Below are positions 51,605-57,259 of a stretch of DNA of 57,259 bases, in pieces. The notes beneath the pieces were generated by a model. It ran no database searches and had not been told where the DNA came from. It worked only from the letters and a program-made list of their open reading frames with translations. How positions within the stretch are numbered: position 1 is the first letter of the stretch; each line of letters opens with the position of its first letter. This DNA is from Deltaproteobacteria bacterium (GTDB taxonomy: Bacteria; Myxococcota; SpSt-1050; JACRCP01): contig JACRCP010000346.1 in assembly GCA_016218965.1 (NCBI GenBank), forward strand, positions 1 through 57,259. Reading direction: 5' to 3'. The translations under genes were made by a program, and so were the position numbers.

Positions 51605-52087
51605 ATGGCCGGCACTTTCCTTTCCATCGAAGACCTTTCCGAAACCGTCCGCCGGCACAAGGCGGCTGGCCGACGGGTGGTCTTGTGCAACGGGGTCTTC
51701 GACCTCCTTCACGTAGGGCACGTCCGGTATCTCCGCGCGGCGAGGGCCTTGGGCGACGTGCTCGTCGTGGCGATAAACGACGACGCGTCCGCCGAGCGGC
51801 TCAAAGGCGCCGGGAGGCCGTTCATGCCCGCCCGCGAACGCGCCGAGATCCTCTGCGCGCTGGATTGCGTTGACTACGTGACTTCTTTCCCGGACGACAC
51901 GCCCCGCGGCGTCCTCGATCGCCTGCGCCCCGACGTCCATGCCAAGGGGACCGACTACACGGCGCAGAACGTCCCCGAGGCCGGGTTCGACCGGGACCTG
52001 GGAATACAGGTTGCCATCGTCGGCGACGCGAAGGATCACTCCACAACCGATCTCGCGGCGAAGGTCAGCGGCGGCCGCCGCGGGTGA
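51605..52087 (+). CDS. hldC: D-glycero-beta-D-manno-heptose 1-phosphate adenylyltransferase (RfaE2/HldC)
   Basis: A 160-residue nucleotidyltransferase with CNGVFDLLHVGHVRYL containing HVGH at residues 36-39, and GAGRPFMPARERAEIL. It starts two bases after hldA. A C-terminal KDHSTTDLAAKV motif replaces the usual STT pattern. It supplies ADP-heptose for LPS core together with the kinase. Confidence 0.93.
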   Translation: MAGTFLSIEDLSETVRRHKAAGRRVVLCNGVFDLLHVGHVRYLRAARALGDVLVVAINDDASAERLKGAGRPFMPARERAEILCALDCVDYVTSFPDDTPRGVLDRLRPDVHAKGTDYTAQNVPEAGFDRDLGIQVAIVGDAKDHSTTDLAAKVSGGRRG

Positions 52088-52115
52088 TAATCCCTGATCC
52101 CCAACGGTCTGGACT

Positions 52116-54323
52116 TCACGGCTCGGAGTCGCACGCGACGCTGAAGCGCACCTCTACCTTTTCGGCGCCGAGCGGGCGGGCCGCGCCATTGAGCACAATC
52201 GAATTCGTGGCCGCATAGTAAGAGTAGCCGTCGAGCGTGCTCTGGAGGACCAGCGCGCCGTCGACCGTCACCCGAAGCGTTGACAAGTCGGGGGTCCGCG
52301 AGAGCGGGAACGACACGGGACCCGCAGTCGTGGCGCCGGGGTTGGTGAACCGATCGACGATTTCCAGAGAACCCACCCCTCTTCCGCGAAGCGGGGCGCG
52401 GACGGTCACGAAGTCGCTTATGGCCTCGTCCACGACCGTCAGGATCATCACTCCGTTTTCGTCGCCCTCGCGCGTCGGGGTGAACCTGAGCGCAATTGTA
52501 CGTTCTCCTTTTGAGTGAACCTCCATCGGCAGGGCGGGTCCGTCCGCGATTTCAAACGTGCCTTGGGGCCGGATCTCGACTTCGACCACCGAGACGTCCG
52601 GGCAGTTCGTGCGACAGTACCCTCCAAGGTGGACATCCACCGTCGAGGAACAACCCGGTTGCGCGTCGGGAAACACTACCGGATCGGGCCAGAGCGTCAT
52701 CCCCGCCTGCCCCGGTGTGCATTCGGGACCGTGCGTTACGCGGACCGTGCGGACATCCGCCGTATCATCAAAGACCGAGAGCTTTGTCTCGTTGCGGGCC
52801 GGAAGCCACGACTGCGTTTCGGGAGGCACGTTCTCGAAAACGACGTCCAGCGGCCCCGCCAGCTCCGCCGAACATGGACAGTCGGTGCTCCCGTCCGCCG
52901 CGATGGCAAACAGGCGCGGGCTGTACCAGTACGTTCCCCTTGCCGCGTAGGGCCCCGCAAAAACGAACCCGCCGCCCGGCGAGGGAGCCACGGACGACAA
53001 GCCGACCGGCGGGCCGAGGACTTCTTCTTGTTCGTCATAGTAGTGATATTCGTCTTCGTATTCCCTTTGCCATTCCACCGTGCCCTCGCGGGTCATCTTG
53101 ACGGCTCTCGCCGGGCTGCTGCCGAATACGACGAACCCCCCGTCGGGCGCCGCTCGGAGCGAGTGAGTTTCGAAGTAGTCATCGGGGGCAACCGACAGTG
53201 CTCCATACCAGGCAACGCCGCCGCCCTCGTCGATCCTCGCCAGGCGGGTTCCGTACCAGTCGTCGTAGCCTCTTAGCGAGACGATGTAGCCGCCGCCTTG
53301 GAGCTTTTCGAGAGAAGTGACCCGGGCGCCGTCCGGGAACCGCACTCCCCAAAGTGGTTCGCCTGTCGGTCCGAGTGCTTCGACGACGGCATCCCGGTCG
53401 TACCAGTCGTTTTCGTAGATAATCCCCCCAACGATGAGCGCGTCGCCGGCGGCGCGCAGGACGCTGAACTCGCCCTCTTCGTCTGGAGTTTCTTTGTATG
53501 AGGACTGCCATTCCAACGAGCCGTCTCCGGAGATCTTCGCGACAAAACCCGCGAACATCGAGTATCCGTATTTGTCCTTTCCCACGGTAGCCCTTCCCGC
53601 GACGGCGCACCCGCCGTCCGGGACGGCCGAAAGCACAATTCTTTCGTCGTCCAGGCTGCCGGAGATGACTCGCGCCCACTCCAAGTGCCCATCTTGCGAG
53701 AATTTCATTACCCGCAGGCCCAAGTTGTCTTCTGCATCGACGTATTCAGTCTCGCCGAAAAACACGGCACCGTCATCGGCAGCGGCGAGGAGGCGGACAC
53801 GGTAGTACGCTGGCAGTGCCGGGAACTCCCTGGCCCAGATGACAATCCCGTCGTTGTCCAATCTCGTAATGATGTAGACGGATTCGGTGGCTTTGTAGTC
53901 GACTTCCTCGGTCCTCAAGGTTCCCAGGATGAACCCCCCGCCGGGGACGGCGGCGAGCGACACCGCGTAGTAGCTGTCTGACCTGATTCCCAAACGGAAG
54001 GGGAAGTGAAACTCCGGTATTGTCAGGTCTGCGCCGTCGGCCGGCCAACCGGCGTCCCGCCCCGCGTCCCGCCCCGCGTCCCGGCCGGCGTCGGGTCTCG
54101 TCCCGGAATCTGTAGGCTGGCCCGGCCCGTCGGCCGGGGCCGCGTCGCGGTTTCCTCCGTCGCGGGTGTCTTGAGGCGTCCACGTCGAGGCGCTTCCGCT
54201 GTCACCTCCGTCAATTTCTGCGTTCTGCACGAGCACCCGTGCCTCGCCGCATGCACAGATCGCGACGGCCGCGGTCGCTCCCGCGAAGGCCGCCCGCCAA
54301 ATCAGCTTTGCAACCGATCGCAC
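52116..54323 (-). CDS. Large surface lipoprotein with beta-propeller-like repeats, ASH-like module and shared C-terminal domain
   Basis: A 735-residue protein. The lipoprotein signal ends near AVAICAC (Cys25 or so), then an Asp linker (DAGRDAGRDAGRDAGW). Repeats of about 55 residues with DGHLEWARV, DGSLEWQSS and DGGFVVFGSS turns resemble a beta-propeller of the WD/PQQ type. Then PGCSSTVDVHLGGY begins an ASH-like module, and the end has VTVDGALVL and NSIVLNGAARPLGAEKVEVR, found also in the next protein. GTG 54323 is preferred for its GGGAGGGAG upstream. The two genes seem to be an operon of paralogues. Confidence 0.78.
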   Translation of the reverse strand: MRSVAKLIWRAAFAGATAAVAICACGEARVLVQNAEIDGGDSGSASTWTPQDTRDGGNRDAAPADGPGQPTDSGTRPDAGRDAGRDAGRDAGWPADGADLTIPEFHFPFRLGIRSDSYYAVSLAAVPGGGFILGTLRTEEVDYKATESVYIITRLDNDGIVIWAREFPALPAYYRVRLLAAADDGAVFFGETEYVDAEDNLGLRVMKFSQDGHLEWARVISGSLDDERIVLSAVPDGGCAVAGRATVGKDKYGYSMFAGFVAKISGDGSLEWQSSYKETPDEEGEFSVLRAAGDALIVGGIIYENDWYDRDAVVEALGPTGEPLWGVRFPDGARVTSLEKLQGGGYIVSLRGYDDWYGTRLARIDEGGGVAWYGALSVAPDDYFETHSLRAAPDGGFVVFGSSPARAVKMTREGTVEWQREYEDEYHYYDEQEEVLGPPVGLSSVAPSPGGGFVFAGPYAARGTYWYSPRLFAIAADGSTDCPCSAELAGPLDVVFENVPPETQSWLPARNETKLSVFDDTADVRTVRVTHGPECTPGQAGMTLWPDPVVFPDAQPGCSSTVDVHLGGYCRTNCPDVSVVEVEIRPQGTFEIADGPALPMEVHSKGERTIALRFTPTREGDENGVMILTVVDEAISDFVTVRAPLRGRGVGSLEIVDRFTNPGATTAGPVSFPLSRTPDLSTLRVTVDGALVLQSTLDGYSYYAATNSIVLNGAARPLGAEKVEVRFSVACDSEP

Positions 54324-54337
54324 GTGTCTCCCTCCCG

Positions 54338-57142
54338 TCACCACTCAGAGGCGCACAGCGCGCTGTAGCGCACCTCGATACGCGCCCGCGGCGGCAAAAC
54401 TACGGCCGGGCCGAAATTGATCGAATTGGACATCAGGTTCCAGTGATAGCCTCCCTCGCCGCCCTCGGGGATGGGTACGCCGTCGGCCGAAACGGTTATC
54501 GAGCCTGCCCTCGGGAAGCGGGAGAGCATGTATTCCCGGGGTGGCCTTGCAAGTTCATGGCACGGGACAACCAGGCAGGGATCTTTGTCCCAGTCGTCGA
54601 GGCAGATCGACCTGGCCGTGCCCAGACCGGCGGCCGTCAACGCGGCGAGATAGGTATTCGACGGCTCGGAACCCGGGACTTCGGCGCAAGCCGCCGCCTT
54701 CGGGGCGTCGGCGGCCGTCCCGTGGCGGTCAAACGCCGCGATGACCGAAAACGACGCACTGAAGCCGTCCCATTCCCAAGGGACGCCATCGTCCGCCCAT
54801 CTCATGTAACTGTCCGTGTAGTACGGCAGGATCGAGTCGTCGCGATTCGAGAGGATGATCACCGCCCGGGACGCGTACCATCTCCTCCAGTAGTAGTACG
54901 AGTCCACGGCCTCAAGGCATCCCGGGTATATTCCGAGGTCATATTCTCCGGGAGTCCCGTTCGCGTTGATCGCCGCCCGCCGCGTTTCACCCGTCTCCAT
55001 GACCGGGTCGTAGTACGTGGGATGTACTGGTGTGACTTCGTTTGCGATCGCCTCCGGAAACCCTTGTCTGTGAAACGGTTGGCCCGGTTCGTTGACTTCA
55101 CCGGTGGGCGTCGTCACTGGAGCGTCGTTGGCGGGGGTGAGGAACAACAATTGCCAGTCAAGGTCGGCCACTGTCAAAAAGTCGGCAAGAAGCTGCGCCA
55201 GTTTTTCCTGATGGGTTTTCATTCCCGGGGACGTGTCGACGCAGACGACGACATCGAGGCGGGGTCTGGGTGGCGCCTCGAAAAAGTCGACCAGATCCGG
55301 ATTGGGGCGCGAAACGCCCGAGAGCTCGATTTCGATGGCCGTCGATGTTTCTCCCATGCTGTACACTTCGAGGCTCAACGTCCCGCGGCCGTCGCCGTAA
55401 CCCTCGGGCATGTACTCTGTTGTGAGTTGGAGGTCCCCGCCGGGTTCGATTCTGACGGGCAGCTCGACTGGTTCGGTGATCGTGAAGGGCGGTGTCCGGT
55501 CGATCGCGGCGGACATCAGGAAGGCCGGATCGGCGCTGTAATTGTGGATCACGATGTCGTTTCTTTTCGAGCCGCAGCCCGGGGCCGTATCGGCGAAAAC
55601 GACACGGCCGGGCGAGGCCGTGACCATCGCGTCGGCTTTCATGCACCGGCGCCCCACGGCCACGTCCATGTCGGATACCAGCAACGCCGTCGTCCCGGCT
55701 TTGAGGTCCCCCTCGGTCACGATCAGGGGCACGTCCACCGGCGGCAGGAGGGAGGGAACGTTCGGCTCGGGGAGTTCGCGCGGGAACGGCATCACGCAGT
55801 CGCAACCGTTTTCAAGTCTTCCGTCCTCCCCGATCGCCAGAAACCAGACGTACGGGCACGACTCGCCGTCGCTGCACAGGCTTCGCACCGTTCCGAACCA
55901 CGTTTCGGTGGACATAACGAGGGTCCCGCCCACGCGCACGAGCTCGTTGAAGAACCCGTACTGTCCGTAGCGGGTGATCCACTCCACCGAGTCGTCCGGG
56001 GCAAGCTTGATGAGATGCCCGTTTCCCGCGAGCAGGTTTCCTCCATCTGAAACCGGCTCGACGCTGTAGACGTAATAGTCGGTGGCGATGGTCTTGATTC
56101 CACCGTCGGGGGCGATCTTTATTATTCCGCTCGATTTGGCGCTGCTAAACGCCCCGAGGAAATAGCTGCCGTCCGGCATCGGTTTGACGATGTTCATCCA
56201 ACCCGTTGACTCGAACAGCGAAGCGGTCGAGGCGTTGCCGACGCCATCGGTTTTCGCAAACCACATCCTGGCCGGCATCCATGTCTTGTTCTCGTCACGA
56301 TGGTTGGTCACCCCGCCCAGAACGTAACCTCCGCCCGGGTCGCGATCGATCGCGCTGATCTCCGTATTGTCCTCGATTTCAATCGCCCTTTGCCAGCCTA
56401 TCCCGCCGTCACGGGTGACGTTCACGAGCCATGCGGTGTTCGTGTAGTACCAGGGCCAGAACCAACCCTTTTCACGGTTGCCGGCAATGACCACTCCGCC
56501 GCCGTAGGCCGGTACGATGTCGGTCGCAAAATTGAAGTACGCGCCCGTAAGCCCTGCCTGCCACTCGATGTTCCCATCCCGCGAAAATTTCATGACGAGG
56601 ACGTTTCCCGTGAAATACTGGCCGTGAAAGGCATCGACCATGACGTAGATGCCTCCGTCCTCGGCCTGAACCGCCTTGACGAAATACGGAAGGTAGAGGT
56701 CGTCCACGTCGTAGATTGCGCCGAACATCTCCGTCCCGACGCGTCTGCTCCATTTGATCTGGCCGTCAAGCCCCACGCGCATGATCCAATAGAAAAAGCG
56801 CCATGGGTCCACGTCGAAGTTGTAGCCGAGCCCCGTCATGATCACGCCGTTGTCGTCAACCGGGGAAAGGGACTGCATGAACTCGAAGTTTCCCGCCATC
56901 GAAACGCTCATCGGAAACGCGCCGGGGACCAGCGGGATGGGATCGACGTCGGGGAGGGAACCGGACGCGTCGGGCGCCCCCGAATCAAGCGGCCCGGCGT
57001 GACCGGCGTCGGTGGGCCCAGCGCCGCCGTCGGCGTGCGACCGGCCTCCGTCGGGCTGCTCTTCGTCAAGCGCGGCGACCCTCTGTTCGCACGAACAGCC
57101 GTGGAGAAGCGCCACGAGAAGACCGGCCAAGGTGCCACCCAT
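54338..57142 (-). CDS. Very large surface lipoprotein with beta-propeller-like, ASH-like and vWA-like parts
   Basis: A 934-residue protein. The signal ends at LLHGC (Cys16) and a Gly/Ala/Asp linker follows. The N-terminal half has repeats with DGQIKWSRR, DGNIEWQAG and DGGIGWQRA turns (propeller-like). Then PGCGSKRNDIVIHNYSADP starts an ASH-like module, and LDVVVCVDTSPGM (DTSPG, an imperfect MIDAS) begins a vWA-like domain. The end SITVSADGVPIP and NSINFGPAVVLPPRARIEVR is shared with the downstream paralogue. ATG 57142 has GGAAG at a fitting distance. The function is unknown; adhesion or sensing is plausible. Confidence 0.78.
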   Translation of the reverse strand: MGGTLAGLLVALLHGCSCEQRVAALDEEQPDGGRSHADGGAGPTDAGHAGPLDSGAPDASGSLPDVDPIPLVPGAFPMSVSMAGNFEFMQSLSPVDDNGVIMTGLGYNFDVDPWRFFYWIMRVGLDGQIKWSRRVGTEMFGAIYDVDDLYLPYFVKAVQAEDGGIYVMVDAFHGQYFTGNVLVMKFSRDGNIEWQAGLTGAYFNFATDIVPAYGGGVVIAGNREKGWFWPWYYTNTAWLVNVTRDGGIGWQRAIEIEDNTEISAIDRDPGGGYVLGGVTNHRDENKTWMPARMWFAKTDGVGNASTASLFESTGWMNIVKPMPDGSYFLGAFSSAKSSGIIKIAPDGGIKTIATDYYVYSVEPVSDGGNLLAGNGHLIKLAPDDSVEWITRYGQYGFFNELVRVGGTLVMSTETWFGTVRSLCSDGESCPYVWFLAIGEDGRLENGCDCVMPFPRELPEPNVPSLLPPVDVPLIVTEGDLKAGTTALLVSDMDVAVGRRCMKADAMVTASPGRVVFADTAPGCGSKRNDIVIHNYSADPAFLMSAAIDRTPPFTITEPVELPVRIEPGGDLQLTTEYMPEGYGDGRGTLSLEVYSMGETSTAIEIELSGVSRPNPDLVDFFEAPPRPRLDVVVCVDTSPGMKTHQEKLAQLLADFLTVADLDWQLLFLTPANDAPVTTPTGEVNEPGQPFHRQGFPEAIANEVTPVHPTYYDPVMETGETRRAAINANGTPGEYDLGIYPGCLEAVDSYYYWRRWYASRAVIILSNRDDSILPYYTDSYMRWADDGVPWEWDGFSASFSVIAAFDRHGTAADAPKAAACAEVPGSEPSNTYLAALTAAGLGTARSICLDDWDKDPCLVVPCHELARPPREYMLSRFPRAGSITVSADGVPIPEGGEGGYHWNLMSNSINFGPAVVLPPRARIEVRYSALCASEW

Positions 57143-57259
57143 AGAAGGCTTCCGCGTCAAGAGAGAATAATGGAGGGGGCGCTTTTGGGTTGAAAAAGCG
57201 CTTTGTCTGGTGAGCTCGTGACGTCCCGCCCTCATCGATCAACCTCCGAACAACGCGAC

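Overview
The window is high-GC DNA from a Gram-negative bacterium, most like a Myxococcota or other former Deltaproteobacterium. The signs are paired PilT ATPases next to an NtrC-type regulator, a Ser/Thr kinase with a PEGA tail, heptose (LPS) genes, and many lipoproteins whose mature N-termini are long Asp/Ser/Gly/Ala/Pro linkers (DAG, SDxSD repeats). No phage, transposase, rRNA or CRISPR array was seen. The placement is inferred from gene content only.

Layout: 0.5-2.2 kb, aspartyl protease and a convergent DUF4143 ATPase. 2.4-5.1 kb, two secreted lipase-like lipoproteins. 5.1-6.2 kb, response regulator plus stripped-down histidine kinase. 6.4-11.4 kb, cysteine-rich protein with a damaged 5' end, Ser/Thr kinase, MoxR ATPase and TldE/PmbA. 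11.6-14.2 kb, unknown protein and an ASH-type lipoprotein. 14.2-18.3 kb, two PilT-like ATPases, a duplicated-domain small protein and an NtrC regulator. 18.3-20.6 kb (minus), Gfo/Idh oxidoreductase and DegT aminotransferase. 20.9-27.0 kb, small lipoprotein, ispG, capK-like, tmk, hisS, TlpA-like thioredoxin and an unknown exported protein. 27.1-33.3 kb (minus), a 1111-aa multi-repeat protein, a membrane protein and a purple-acid-phosphatase-like enzyme. 33.5-34.9 kb, tandem cysteine-rich lipoproteins. 34.9-41.7 kb (minus), an LptM-like lipoprotein, lysA, dapA, a membrane protein, dapB, an outer-membrane protein, purC and Nudix, a lysine/peptidoglycan/purine block. 42.0 kb, tRNA-Met. 42.1-46.1 kb (minus), two metallophosphoesterases, NRDE protein, SDR and a ferredoxin remnant. 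46.5-52.1 kb, engB, SurA-like, rimI, pyrK, pyrD, hldA-like and hldC-like. 52.1-57.1 kb (minus), two related very large lipoproteins.

The most unusual layer is repeats. Degenerate heptanucleotide tandem repeats lie at about ten gene junctions and often run into coding ends: they encode the last residues of HisS, the leaders of two exported proteins, the tail of the LptM-like lipoprotein, and probably the missing start of the Nudix gene. A four-hairpin nested palindrome precedes the tRNA. A dispersed 41-bp repeat is identical at 7.4 and 46.2 kb; at 7.3 kb it is part of an inverted pair that seems to have cut off the 5' end of the cysteine-rich gene. Several genes also carry a -10-like hexamer only 7-11 nt before the start codon, suggesting leaderless or nearly leaderless transcripts.
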